DNA of 64,000 nucleotides from Rhodospirillaceae bacterium (GTDB lineage Bacteria > Pseudomonadota > Alphaproteobacteria > Bin65): positions 52,217-116,216 of the forward strand of contig WTGH01000048.1 in the NCBI GenBank assembly GCA_011523655.1, written 5' to 3'. Below the pieces are notes generated by a model. That model saw only the letters and a list, made by a program, of their open reading frames with translations. It did not search any database and had not been told where the DNA came from. Position 1 is the first letter of the stretch, and every line of letters begins with the position of its first letter. The translations under genes and the position numbers were made by a program. Below, one piece after another: positions 49,310 through 58,289 of this stretch.

Positions 49310-50323
49310 TCACCCGACGCTCGCATCCTGTATCGCACCTGGCTGCTTCAATTGCTTGTCGTCTCCGTGGGCCTGGCGGTAACGGAGTTCGGCGTACTCG
49401 CCGTAGGTGATCGGCGGATACCTTGGCGCAACGCCCGCCTCGCGAAATGGCGGCAGGCACTCGATCACGGTGTCGCGCGGCAGGTTGTGGAAGTAGGCGA
49501 TCGACTGGCGCCGGGTCGGCTGGCCGGGAACCGGAGGCGGGTTCACCACGCGGTGCTGGGTGGAGATCCAGCGGTCGTTGGTCCAGCGCATCATGGCGTC
49601 GCCGATGTTGACCACGAACGCACCGGGGATGTGCGGCACGTCGTTCCAGAGGCCGTCGCGCGTCCGCACCTGAAGACCGCCGGGTGCGTCTTCGGTGCGA
49701 AGGATCGTCAGCACGCCGTAATCCGAATGTGCGCCGGCGCGCAGCTGCCCCGGCGCCGGCAGCGCCAGGGGCTCCGGGTAGTCGATGACCCGTAACGAGG
49801 AGAGGTGGCCCTGGAACCTGTCCTCGAAGTAGTCCGGGTCCAGCCCGAGTGCGGCGGCGAAGATACGCCTCACCGTTGCCGCAAGGCCCGACATCGCCTC
49901 GTAGTACGCGCGCCAGGAGGGTTCCAGGTCCGGCGGGTCGGAGGGCCATCGGTCGCCGAAGAAGCCGGGGCCGTAGTCCAGCGTCTCCTTGAGATCACCA
50001 ATGGCCGCCTTGCCGAGGGTCGCCGCCAGCGCTTCCTCGCCGAACGCGAAATGCATCAGTCCGCCCAGGACCGGGCCGGTCTCGCCGACCGCGCTCTTCT
50101 CCGCGGCCGGCAAGTCGAAGAACGCCCGCGATGCGTCGTAGATCCGCGTCGCCAGCTCCTCGGGGAAGCCATGTCCGGTCATCACGAAGAAGCCGATGTC
50201 TTCGCAGGCGGCGCGAACCGCGCCGACGACGCCCGCCCGTGCGCGCGCTTCCCCGGCAGTGAACGGGCCGATGTCGATCGTCGGCACGAGACCGACATCT
50301 TCCGGGTGGCGCGTTCCGGCCAT
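49310..50323 (-). CDS. 2-oxoglutarate/Fe(II) oxygenase, isopenicillin N synthase family
   Basis: A 337-residue oxygenase with DIGPFTAGE, then GFFVMTGHGFPEELATRIY, near the N-terminus. The iron ligands are HSDYGVLTIL (HxD, around residue 200) and the distal His in STQHRVVNPP, followed by RRQSIAYFHN containing the RxS that binds 2-oxoglutarate. The family includes plant-like and bacterial oxidases and ethylene-forming enzyme relatives. The start at 50323 is the first ATG; upstream sequence in this frame is not protein-like. It lies downstream of hydantoinase B with a 455-base gap, so it may have its own promoter. Confidence 0.88.
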   Translation of the reverse strand: MAGTRHPEDVGLVPTIDIGPFTAGEARARAGVVGAVRAACEDIGFFVMTGHGFPEELATRIYDASRAFFDLPAAEKSAVGETGPVLGGLMHFAFGEEALAATLGKAAIGDLKETLDYGPGFFGDRWPSDPPDLEPSWRAYYEAMSGLAATVRRIFAAALGLDPDYFEDRFQGHLSSLRVIDYPEPLALPAPGQLRAGAHSDYGVLTILRTEDAPGGLQVRTRDGLWNDVPHIPGAFVVNIGDAMMRWTNDRWISTQHRVVNPPPVPGQPTRRQSIAYFHNLPRDTVIECLPPFREAGVAPRYPPITYGEYAELRYRQAHGDDKQLKQPGAIQDASVG

Positions 50324-50778
50324 GCGATGCACCCCTCGGTGAATCTTCAGCGCGTCCCTCAGGCGCGAGCATCTGGCCCGCCGTCCGGCGCCGTGCAACG
50401 CACCTAGCGCAACACAGGATCGCCGGGCAAGCGGCCTCGAGGCACTCCGTTCGGGAATCCGGGCGAACTCGCATCGGTCTGGCGAGCGGAGCCCCCGCGA
50501 CCCCGGTCCGGCCGGTGCGCGCCTGGACGTGGTTCTGGACAGGGTAACGGTCCGCCTCGACGCCGGCGGTGCGCGACGGCACGATGCACCTGGACCATGC
50601 CCAGTTCGGGGCCCTGTTCGCCGGCCTGGACTGGCGCCGAGTGCGGGCTCTGTCGCTGCGGTAACGCCATCCCGCCCGCCGGCGAGGAGCCGGGCCATAC
50701 GCAGTTCGGCGGTCTTCGGCTCCAGCACAACTGCATCCCGCATCTTGGCGTTGCCGGCGGGCAGGCGCCCAGCGGGAC
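50324..50778. other. Degenerate intergenic region
   Basis: No intact gene. It includes the IS66 TnpB-like scrap at 50578-50664 and otherwise sequence without convincing coding pattern. Composition is as GC-rich as the flanks. Confidence 0.5.
50578..50664 (+). pseudogene. Possible IS66 TnpB (Orf2) C-terminal remnant
   Basis: A short open stretch ends at a TAA (50662-50664) and reads GTMHLDHAQFGALFAGLDW, then RRVRALSLR. The pattern (acidic/basic lead, AQL/AQF, LL/FxGLDWRR) is that of the last ~25 residues of IS66-family TnpB. Upstream sequence falls in other frames and is unrecognisable. Nothing else of the element is visible. Confidence 0.35.
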
Positions 50779-52656
50779 TCAGGTTTCTGCGGTTTCGTCG
50801 GAAGCGCTGCGCCGCTGCCGGCGAAGGCGTTCGGTGGCCGGCCGGTCCAGGGTGCCGTCTGCGCCGACAGCAACGCCGTATACCGCTCCGGCTTCGGCGC
50901 AATCGACCAGCCCGTTGGCGACATCGTCCGCCACTGTGGCCGGATCGCGTTCCAGCGGATCGCCCATCCCGGCGCCGCAGATGCCGACGATCTCCAGCGT
51001 GTCGCCGGCGGCCAGCCGGTAGCCGCTGACCTTGGCCGGCAGATCGGCTCCGTCGGCACGGCCCGGGTTGTGAATCATGGCGCCTGGTCGCCCGTCCGCG
51101 CCGCCGAACAGGCCGCAGGGCGGATCGCCGGAGCGGTGATCGCCGGTCGATCCGATCGAAGTCGGCGCCAGGAAGCGCCAGCGCTTGACCGAGCCCAAAC
51201 CGCCGCGCCATCTGCCGGCCGCAGGCGCTTCGTCCCGCAGCTCATAGCGCTCACAGACCACCGGCGCACTCAGCTCCATCTCCTCGATCGGGTTGTTGCG
51301 CGTGTTGGCCATCAGATTATCGATGGCGTCGATGCCGTCCTTGCCCCAGCGCGCACCGTAGGATCCCTCGTTGACCTCGATCAGCACCCAGTATTGCGAC
51401 GGGTCGTCGAGCCTGCCGCCGGCATAGGCGATGGCGCTGACGCTCGCCGAGTTGCCGGCCGTCACCCGGGTCGGCATGGCGGCGGCGAAGGCCTGGAGGA
51501 TCTGGTCCGGAATCCGGTTGATCTGGGCAAAGCGGGCCTCGCAGCCGCGCGGGAAGCGCGGGTTGAAGATGCTGCCCTCCGGCGCATAGACCTTTACGGG
51601 CCGGAAGATGCCGTCGTTCTGCGGCACGTCCGCCCCGTCGCCGGCCTCGTCGAGCAGCAGCGTCCGGATGGCGAAATTGACCGTCGGGAGCACGCTGCCT
51701 TCGAAGGGGCAGTTGAAGCCCGTCTCGACCTCCGGCGACGAACCGGAAAGATCGACGTAGATGTCTTCGCCGTCGACGACGACCCGGGTGGCGATCGGCA
51801 GCGGCACGCCGAAATTCTTGCCGTCGTCCTCCAGCCAGCCGCCCGGCGCTTCGTAGACGCCGTCCGGAATCTCGCGGATGCGCCGCCGCATCCGCGTCTC
51901 GGCATAGTCGAGCCAGGACTCGCAGGCGCTCATCACGGTATCGAGGCCGTAGCGTTCGAGCAGTTCGGTATAGCGCCGGACGCCGAGGCGGCAGCAGGCG
52001 ATCATCGCCTCGATATCGCCGGCATTGGCCTCCGGCGTGCGGACATTCTCGATGATGTGGTCCCAGAGCGGATCGTTGCGTTCGCCCTCGCGGTAGATCT
52101 TGGCGGCGTTGATCAGCTTGCCTTCGGCGTAGACGTCGGGCACGTCGACCGAAAAACCCGGATGCGCGCCGCCGATATCGACCATATGGCCCGTGCAGCC
52201 GGCGAAGCCGACATGAATATCGTCGAAGAAGATCGGGATCAGGACGCCATAGTCCGGCGCGTGGGACGCGCCGAAATAGGGGTGGTTGTGCAGGATGATG
52301 TCGCCTGGCCGGTAGCTGCCGGCGTGTTTCTTTTCGATACCCCTGACGTAGGCCGGCAGCGAGCCGCAATGCATCGGCGTCGAATCGCTCTCGCAGAGCT
52401 GGCGACCGAAGCGGTCGAGAATACCGGCGCCGATATCCTGCGATTCGCGCATGATCGACGAATAGGCCATGCGGAACAGCAATTCCGCCATTTCCGATGC
52501 TGTCGTCTTCAGGGCGCCGCCGATGACCTGGAGCAGCACGGGATCGACCGCGGCCGGTTGCCAGTAGCGCCCGGCCGGCGGCGGGGCGGCCGTGCTCGCC
52601 GCCTCACGGCGCAGAATTTCGAGGCCGGGCAATTCGGCAGGAGCTTTGGCGTCCAC
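50779..52656 (-). CDS. Hydantoinase B/oxoprolinase family protein
   Basis: A 625-residue protein of the HyuB family, the partner of HyuA in ATP-dependent opening of hydantoin-like or 5-oxoproline-like rings, or in acetophenone-type carboxylation. It has VDPVLLQVIGGAL and the metal-associated His-rich part DIILHNHPYFGASHAPDYG (in part), then GHMVDIGGAHPGFS. The C-terminal VAVGADGTLDRPATERLRR is also typical. A ~30-residue N-terminal extension precedes the usual start of the domain. It begins 2 bases after the HyuA stop. Exact substrate unknown. Confidence 0.9.
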   Translation of the reverse strand: MDAKAPAELPGLEILRREAASTAAPPPAGRYWQPAAVDPVLLQVIGGALKTTASEMAELLFRMAYSSIMRESQDIGAGILDRFGRQLCESDSTPMHCGSLPAYVRGIEKKHAGSYRPGDIILHNHPYFGASHAPDYGVLIPIFFDDIHVGFAGCTGHMVDIGGAHPGFSVDVPDVYAEGKLINAAKIYREGERNDPLWDHIIENVRTPEANAGDIEAMIACCRLGVRRYTELLERYGLDTVMSACESWLDYAETRMRRRIREIPDGVYEAPGGWLEDDGKNFGVPLPIATRVVVDGEDIYVDLSGSSPEVETGFNCPFEGSVLPTVNFAIRTLLLDEAGDGADVPQNDGIFRPVKVYAPEGSIFNPRFPRGCEARFAQINRIPDQILQAFAAAMPTRVTAGNSASVSAIAYAGGRLDDPSQYWVLIEVNEGSYGARWGKDGIDAIDNLMANTRNNPIEEMELSAPVVCERYELRDEAPAAGRWRGGLGSVKRWRFLAPTSIGSTGDHRSGDPPCGLFGGADGRPGAMIHNPGRADGADLPAKVSGYRLAAGDTLEIVGICGAGMGDPLERDPATVADDVANGLVDCAEAGAVYGVAVGADGTLDRPATERLRRQRRSASDETAET

Positions 52657-52658
52657 GG

Positions 52659-54749
52659 TCAGCGCCCTTCCTCGATCGTCAGGTGGCCGTGCGCATCCGG
52701 AATTGCCCGGAATTCCGGCGGCACGACGATGGTGGTGTCTTCCTGCTCGACGATGGCCGGGCCCTCCAGCACGGCGCCGGGCGCCAGCAGGGCGCGCCGA
52801 TAGACGGCGGCCTCCGCGCGAATCCAGCCGTCGCCGGCGGGGAATACGGCGGCGCGGGTTGCAATCCGCGCATTTTCGGGATCTGCCCCTGAATCCTTTA
52901 CCGCTCTGCCGCCCGGTCTTCCTTCTTCCGTAACCGGTACGCGGCCGATGCCGACAGCGCGCAGGTTGACGATCTGTACCGGTGCGTCGGCGAAACGGCG
53001 CAGATAATGGCGCTCATGCGCATGGTGAAAGGCTTCGGCCACGGCACCTTTCCAGCCGTTGCCGAAGTCGGCCGGCGCCTCGACGCCGAGCTCGTAGCCC
53101 TGGCCCCGGTAGCGGCAATCGGCGTGGAACAAAACGGTCACCGCCTCGTCGGCGAAGCCGTCGGCGGCCAGTTCGCGGCGCGCCTGGGCTGCCATCGTGC
53201 GGTATTTCTCCGCGATTGCCCTCAGGTCGGCCTCTGAAAGGTCGGTCCAGTGGCTCGCCATGAAATCGTAGCGGATATCGGTGCTGAGCAGGCCGGCGGC
53301 GGCGCCGACGCCCGGGTGAGGCGGGACGACCGCCCTGGGGATGCCGAGCTCGCGGGCGATCTCGGCGGCGAAGGCGGCGCCGGCCCCGCCGAACGCGACC
53401 AGCACGAAATCGCGCGGATCGTAGCCCCTGGAAACGCTGCCCAGCCGGATCGCGTCGATCATGTGCCGGCAGGCGATCCGGTAGATGCCCAGCGCCGCAT
53501 CTTCGAGGGAAAGGCCGAGCGGCTCCGCGATCGTGCCGCGGACCGCGCGCTCGGCCAGCGCCGGGTCGATGGCGATGCCCGAGCTTTCGAGGGTTTCCGG
53601 GCGGAACCAGCCGAGGCAGACCAGAGCGTCCGTCACCGTCGGCTCCTTGCCGCCGTGGCCGTAGCAGGACGGTCCGGGCAGCGCGCCGGCGCTGCGCGGG
53701 CCGACCTGGAACATGCCGGCCTCGTCGACGAAGGCGATGGAGCCGCCGCCCGCGCCGATGCTGTTGACGTCGACCATCGGCACCATGGCGTCGTAATCGC
53801 CGATCCGGGTGTCGAGCACATGCTTCAGATGCATCGCCCCGTCGCGCGCGACCCCGACGTCGGCCGACGTGCCGCCGACGTCGAGCGTAATGACGCCGGG
53901 ATGGCCGATCGACCGGCCGATCGCGATGCCCTCGATCAGCGCGCCGACCGGCCCCGAGGCGAGCAGCGCGACCGGCCGTTGCGCGGCGACGCGCGAGCCG
54001 ATGACGCCGCCCGCCGACGTCATCAGGCGAAGATCGGACCGGATGCCAAGACCGTTCAGCGCTTCGCTGAAGCGGGCGGTATAGGTCGCAGTCGCCGGCC
54101 CGACATAGGCGTTCAGCGCCGTGGTCGAAAACCGCTCGTATTCGCGGTGGAGCGGCGAGACCTCGTGGCTGCAGGTGACGAAGACGTCCGGACACTCCTC
54201 CGCCGCCAGCTCGCGGACCCGGTTCTCGTGATCGGGATTGAGGAAGGCGAACAGGAAGGCGACCGCGACCGCATCGACCCCCTCCCCGGCGAGCGTGCGC
54301 AGGGCGCGCCGCGCCGCCTCCTCGTCGAGCGGGATTTCGACCGCGCCGTCGGGCGCGCGAATCCGCTCCGGAACCGTCAGCCGGAGCCGGCGCGGCACCA
54401 GCGGCGCGGTCTGGCGCGGCACATCCTGGTAGTTCGAGAAGTTGAGCGGACGTTTCTTGCGCCCGATATGCAGGATATCCCGGAACCCCTCGGTCGTGAT
54501 CAGCCCGACCCGGGCGCCCGTGCGCTGCAGGATGATGTTGGTCGCGATGGTCGTGCCGTGGACCACCCGGTTCATGTGCGCCGGATCGAACCCCTCCCGC
54601 GTGCTCAGGGCCTCGATGCCGGCGACGGCGGCGCGGGACGGGTCGTCGGGCGTCGACGGCAGTTTGTGGATCGACGTTTCGCCGGTTTCGTCGTTGTGCA
54701 GGACGAAATCGGTAAAGGTGCCGCCGACATCGATGCCGATCTGATACAC
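52659..54749 (-). CDS. Hydantoinase A/oxoprolinase family protein
   Basis: A 696-residue protein of the HyuA family, with an actin-like ATPase fold. The N-terminal phosphate-binding loop is YQIGIDVGGTFTDFVLHN, followed by VVHGTTIATNIILQRTGARV (part) and the GSVSRGYDPRDFVLVAFGGAG region with the second phosphate motif. LDVGGTSADVG is also present. It acts with HyuB. A perfect TGGTATACCA palindrome lies 52 bases before the start codon and the GntR-family gene is immediately upstream on the same strand, so regulation by that protein is likely. Confidence 0.92.
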   Translation of the reverse strand: MYQIGIDVGGTFTDFVLHNDETGETSIHKLPSTPDDPSRAAVAGIEALSTREGFDPAHMNRVVHGTTIATNIILQRTGARVGLITTEGFRDILHIGRKKRPLNFSNYQDVPRQTAPLVPRRLRLTVPERIRAPDGAVEIPLDEEAARRALRTLAGEGVDAVAVAFLFAFLNPDHENRVRELAAEECPDVFVTCSHEVSPLHREYERFSTTALNAYVGPATATYTARFSEALNGLGIRSDLRLMTSAGGVIGSRVAAQRPVALLASGPVGALIEGIAIGRSIGHPGVITLDVGGTSADVGVARDGAMHLKHVLDTRIGDYDAMVPMVDVNSIGAGGGSIAFVDEAGMFQVGPRSAGALPGPSCYGHGGKEPTVTDALVCLGWFRPETLESSGIAIDPALAERAVRGTIAEPLGLSLEDAALGIYRIACRHMIDAIRLGSVSRGYDPRDFVLVAFGGAGAAFAAEIARELGIPRAVVPPHPGVGAAAGLLSTDIRYDFMASHWTDLSEADLRAIAEKYRTMAAQARRELAADGFADEAVTVLFHADCRYRGQGYELGVEAPADFGNGWKGAVAEAFHHAHERHYLRRFADAPVQIVNLRAVGIGRVPVTEEGRPGGRAVKDSGADPENARIATRAAVFPAGDGWIRAEAAVYRRALLAPGAVLEGPAIVEQEDTTIVVPPEFRAIPDAHGHLTIEEGR

Positions 54750-54800
54750 GCCGCCTCCGGTCGGGTTCGCGCCGCCGCGGCAAGCGCCGCCGCGGCCGGA

Positions 54801-54810
54801 TGGTATACCA
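54801..54810. promoter_or_regulatory. GntR-type operator, site 1 (upstream of hydantoinase genes)
   Basis: TGGTATACCA, a perfect 10-bp palindrome, located between the gntR-like gene and the HyuA gene start. It is the best-conserved member of a four-site family in this cluster (others at 55595, 59186 and 59327). Confidence 0.6.
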
Positions 54811-54882
54811 GAATAGGGGCTTCGCCTTTCAGGTCAAAGCATTCGCGCGCGCCGCGCCGGCCGTCCCCGGACATTGCCGGTC

Positions 54883-55554
54883 TCAGTCCCCGGCCGTTGC
54901 GTCCTGTTTCACGACGGCGTTCCGTCCGGTCAGGATGTGGTTGCGCATGGCGACCTCCGCCCAGGCTTCGTCGCCCGACCGGATGGCCTCGAGGATTTCG
55001 CCATGCTGGCGGACGCTGCGCCGGAAATCGTCCGGCCCATACTGGCGGAAGGCGGAGGACAGCACCGGCAGGCTGACGACATGCTCGACCAGCGCCTGGA
55101 GCTTCCGGTTGCCGGTCGCCGCCACGATCGTCGAGTGGAAGCGCTTGTCCAGCTTAACGTAGTCGGGGCCCGGATTGCGCTCCGACCGGGCGGCCAAGCC
55201 CGTCATGCCGTCGAGGCAGTCCTGAAGCACATCGAGCGCTTCGCCGCCGATCTTGCGCGCCGCCAGCCGGGCGCAGCGGCTTTCCAGCGCCGCGCCGATA
55301 TCGAAAATTTCGAGCAGTTCGCCGCGGTCGATTTCCTCGACATAGACGCCGCGATTGGGTTCGAACCGGACGGTGCCTTCGGAACTGAGGCGCCGCAGAG
55401 CTTCGCGCACCGGCGTGCGGCTGAGTCCCAGCAGGGCGCCGAGATTGCGTTCGCGCAGGCGCTCTCCCGGCGCGATCCTGCCGGTCAGGATCAGCTCGTG
55501 GATCCGCTCATACGCCTTCTGATGCGCTGTCGAGGTGTCTTCGGTTGCTGTCAT
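54883..55554 (-). CDS. GntR-family transcriptional regulator (FadR/FCD type)
   Basis: A 223-residue regulator. The N-terminal winged helix has AYERIHELILTGRIAPGERLRE (part), then LSRTPVREALRRLSSEGTV, the classic GntR recognition helix. The C-terminal FCD domain carries the metal-binding DxxxH, seen as KLDKRFHSTIVAATGN, plus later His residues (RQHGEILEAI and RNHILTG). The start at 55554 is chosen because upstream codons contain the operator. Four TGGTATACCA-like sites in front of this gene and its neighbours suggest that it controls the hydantoinase, MmgE, amidase/VOC and TRAP genes and itself. Confidence 0.9.
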   Translation of the reverse strand: MTATEDTSTAHQKAYERIHELILTGRIAPGERLRERNLGALLGLSRTPVREALRRLSSEGTVRFEPNRGVYVEEIDRGELLEIFDIGAALESRCARLAARKIGGEALDVLQDCLDGMTGLAARSERNPGPDYVKLDKRFHSTIVAATGNRKLQALVEHVVSLPVLSSAFRQYGPDDFRRSVRQHGEILEAIRSGDEAWAEVAMRNHILTGRNAVVKQDATAGD

Positions 55555-55594
55555 TCGATGTTCAGGCACCGGTTTTCCGGCTATCGTCGCCAAA

Positions 55595-55604
55595 TGGTAT
55601 ACAA
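55595..55604. promoter_or_regulatory. GntR-type operator, site 2 (gntR/mmgE divergent promoter)
   Basis: TGGTATACAA within the 77-bp interval between the divergent gntR-like (start 55554) and MmgE/PrpD (start 55632) genes. It matches site 1 at 9 of 10 positions and would allow joint control of both directions. Confidence 0.6.
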
Positions 55605-55631
55605 CATGGTTCCGCGAATAAAGGAGGCGAG

Positions 55632-56996
55632 GTGGGCGCGCTAACCGAGAGTCTGGTCTCATTCATTGCCGATGCGGACGCCCACACCCTGCCGGACGGT
55701 GCCGAGGACGTGGTGCGCACCGGTTTCTGCGACACGGTCGGGGTGATGATTGCCGGCCTCTCGGAACCGGTATTTTCAACGCTTTTGGCGGCAGTCGCGG
55801 CGCGCGGCGGCAAACCGGAGGCGCGGGTTGCGCTGGGCGGGCGACGGGCGGGCGCGCCTGACGCCGCGCTGGTCGGCGCGGCGACCGCCCACGCGCTCGA
55901 TTACGACGACTATGCCTATTCCAACCACGTCAGCGCCGTCCTGGTGCCGGCGATCCTCGCGGAGGGCGAGCATGTCGGCGCAACCGGAGCCGGCATGGTC
56001 CGCGCCTATGTTGTCGGCTACGAGGTCTGGCGCGAGATCATGAAGCGCGAGCCGGGGCACCTCTACGACCGCGGCTGGCACCCGACGGCGGTGTTCGGCG
56101 CGTTCGGCGCTGCGGCCGCGGCGGCCAGCCTGCACGGTCTGGACGCGGACACGGTGCGCAACGCGATCGGCCTGTGCGTCGCCCATGGCGGCGGCGTGAT
56201 GGCGAATTTCGGCACCATGGCCAAACCCTACCAGGGCGGCCGCGCGGCCCAGGCCGGCCTGTCGGCGGTGCGGCTGGCGATGGCCGGGGTCGAGGCCGGC
56301 CCCCACGCGCTGGACGGCAAAGACGGCTATCTGCTCGGCCTGTCGCCGGAGCGGGACGCCGACGTAACCCGCCCGGCCGACCGGCTCGGCCGGGACTGGG
56401 GCATCGTCGCGGAACGGCTGAACGTCAAGCGCTACCCGATCGTCGGCGCTGCCCAGCGCGGCGCGGATTGCGCGATCCAGCTGCACGACACCGGAATCGA
56501 CATCGGGGAGATCGAGCGAATCCGCTACTGCTTCAGCGAACGTCATGCCCGGGTGATGCCGTTCCGCAAGCCGCAAACCGGGCTGGAGGCGAAATTCAGC
56601 GCCGAGTTCACGGCCGCCGCCGGCCTGATCGCCGGCGCCCTCGGCTTCGATCAGCTGGAGGATTCGTTCGTGCAGCGGCCGGACGTCCAGGTATTGATGG
56701 ACCGGGTCGAACGCACGGTCGGGCCGGACGATGACCCGGTCTACGCCTCCGGCGCGAGGGCGGACATCGTCCATCTCGAGCTCAAGGACGGCAGCACGGT
56801 ATCGAGCCGGGAGGTGACCCGCTGGCGCGGCCATGCCGAGAACCCGATGACGACGGACGAGCTGAAAGCCAAGTTCATGGACTGCGCGTCGCGGCAACTG
56901 GAGCCCGCGGCGGCGGCGGCCCTGTTCGAACTACTGCACGACATTGCAGACCTGCCGTCCTGCGATGCGCTGCCGGTGGTGACGCCGCGCGGCTGA
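55632..56996 (+). CDS. MmgE/PrpD-family protein
   Basis: A 454-residue protein of the 2-methylcitrate dehydratase/immune-responsive gene 1 superfamily, which also includes cis-aconitate decarboxylase. It has FCDTVGVMIAGLSEPVF, ATAHALDYDDYAYSNHVSA with the conserved acidic and His residues, and RGWHPTAVFGAFGAAAAA. KRYPIVGAAQRGAD and the EAKFSAEFTAAAGL segment follow. I start at GTG 55632 because AAGGAGG lies 5 bases upstream; no ATG fits. The active His of the family is in the YPxxxxxH region, here KRYPIVGAAQ, so the last His may be absent. Confidence 0.88.
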   Translation: MGALTESLVSFIADADAHTLPDGAEDVVRTGFCDTVGVMIAGLSEPVFSTLLAAVAARGGKPEARVALGGRRAGAPDAALVGAATAHALDYDDYAYSNHVSAVLVPAILAEGEHVGATGAGMVRAYVVGYEVWREIMKREPGHLYDRGWHPTAVFGAFGAAAAAASLHGLDADTVRNAIGLCVAHGGGVMANFGTMAKPYQGGRAAQAGLSAVRLAMAGVEAGPHALDGKDGYLLGLSPERDADVTRPADRLGRDWGIVAERLNVKRYPIVGAAQRGADCAIQLHDTGIDIGEIERIRYCFSERHARVMPFRKPQTGLEAKFSAEFTAAAGLIAGALGFDQLEDSFVQRPDVQVLMDRVERTVGPDDDPVYASGARADIVHLELKDGSTVSSREVTRWRGHAENPMTTDELKAKFMDCASRQLEPAAAAALFELLHDIADLPSCDALPVVTPRG

Positions 56997-57002
56997 ACGT
57001 GC

Positions 57003-58289
57003 CTACCGCGTCGCCAGAACGGGCGATATCGCTTCGGCAACCGCGAGCAGGTTGGCGTCGCTGAGCCGCGGCGAGACGATCTGCACGCCGACCGGCAGGC
57101 CGTTCGGGCCGCGATGGGCCGGGATCGTGATGCAGGGGCCGTGCAGCGCGGTCCACATCCGGTTGAACAGGGCCTCCCCGGTCGATTCGAGCCCGGCCGG
57201 CGCCTCGCCGATGACCGCCGGCGTCAGCCAGGCGTCGGAGCCCGCGAACGCCGCGGCGAACTCGATGCGCGCAACGGCCATGCGGTCGTAGGCTTCGTTG
57301 ATCTGCGGGATCGTCCGGCCCTTGGCGTTTTCCACCTCGTCGCGGAAGGCCGGATTCAGGATCGCCGGCTGCGCGAGATATTCCGCGCGATAGGCGCCGC
57401 GGCCCTCCCAGTGCATGATCCGGTCCTGGGCCTCGGTCAGGCCGTCGAAGGCGGGCGGATCGGCCACGGCCTCGACCATCGCGCCGACATCCGCCAGTCG
57501 CCCGGCCGCGCGCTCGATGGCGTCATGGGTCTCCGGTGCGGCCTCGGCCCAGTGCGGCGTCCGGCAGACGCCGATGCGCAGGGCCGGCAGCGCGGCCGGC
57601 TCCGGCATTTCCTCCACGACGCCAAGCACCAGCGACAGCCGCGCCAGGTCTTCCGCCGATCGGGCCATGTAGCCGATGGTGTCGAGCGACTGGGCGTAGA
57701 CCTTGATGCCCTCGGTGCCGATGAGGCCGTAACTCGGCTTCATCCCGAACACGCCGCAGAACGAGGCCGGCCGGATCACCGAGCCGCCGGTCTGGGTGCC
57801 GAGCGCCAGCGGCGCCATGCCGGCGCCCACCGCCGCGCCCGACCCGCTCGACGAGCCGCCGGGGGTGTGCCCTGGATCGAGCGGATTGCGGGTCGGCGCG
57901 GTGCGGCCGAGCGAGGCGAATTCGACCGTCGCCACCTTGCCCAGCACGACCAGCCCCGTGCTGCGCAGGATGGAGACACAGGCGGCGTCCCGCGCCGGCC
58001 GGTGGCCCGGATAGAGCGGCGAGTTGTACTCGGTCGGCATGTCGCCGGTGTCGATCATGTCCTTAATGCCGACGGGCACGCCGTGCAGCGGGCCGCGGGC
58101 CGGTTCGGCGTCGCGCCGGCGCGCCTCGGCGATGGCGGCGTCCGGGTCGAGCCAGGCCCAGGCCTGCACCGCCGCTTCCCGTTCGGCGATCCGGTCGAGG
58201 CAGGCGCGCACCAGCGCTTCGCTGGTCAGGCTTCCGGCAGCGATGGCGTCCGCCGCGTCGCCGGCAGTCAGTTGCCAGAGCTGCATCAT
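57003..58289 (-). CDS. Amidase signature-family enzyme
   Basis: A 428-residue amidase. The Ser-cisSer-Lys triad is evident: Lys in VPVGIKDMIDTGD (around residue 75), cis-Ser in GGSSSGSGAAVGAGM, and nucleophile Ser in GTQTGGSVIRPAS (around residue 170). It hydrolyses an amide, carbamate or urea-type bond. The start overlaps the stop of the VOC gene (ATGA), so the two are co-translated. It converges on the MmgE gene. Within a hydantoinase-containing regulon it could open or deamidate the ring-cleavage product; the substrate itself is not known. Confidence 0.9.
   Translation of the reverse strand: MMQLWQLTAGDAADAIAAGSLTSEALVRACLDRIAEREAAVQAWAWLDPDAAIAEARRRDAEPARGPLHGVPVGIKDMIDTGDMPTEYNSPLYPGHRPARDAACVSILRSTGLVVLGKVATVEFASLGRTAPTRNPLDPGHTPGGSSSGSGAAVGAGMAPLALGTQTGGSVIRPASFCGVFGMKPSYGLIGTEGIKVYAQSLDTIGYMARSAEDLARLSLVLGVVEEMPEPAALPALRIGVCRTPHWAEAAPETHDAIERAAGRLADVGAMVEAVADPPAFDGLTEAQDRIMHWEGRGAYRAEYLAQPAILNPAFRDEVENAKGRTIPQINEAYDRMAVARIEFAAAFAGSDAWLTPAVIGEAPAGLESTGEALFNRMWTALHGPCITIPAHRGPNGLPVGVQIVSPRLSDANLLAVAEAISPVLATR

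Noticed and set aside
50404..50736. A 110-codon minus-strand frame
   Set aside because: Composition is Arg/Pro-rich with no family resemblance; the opposite strand shows an IS66 TnpB-like tail instead.
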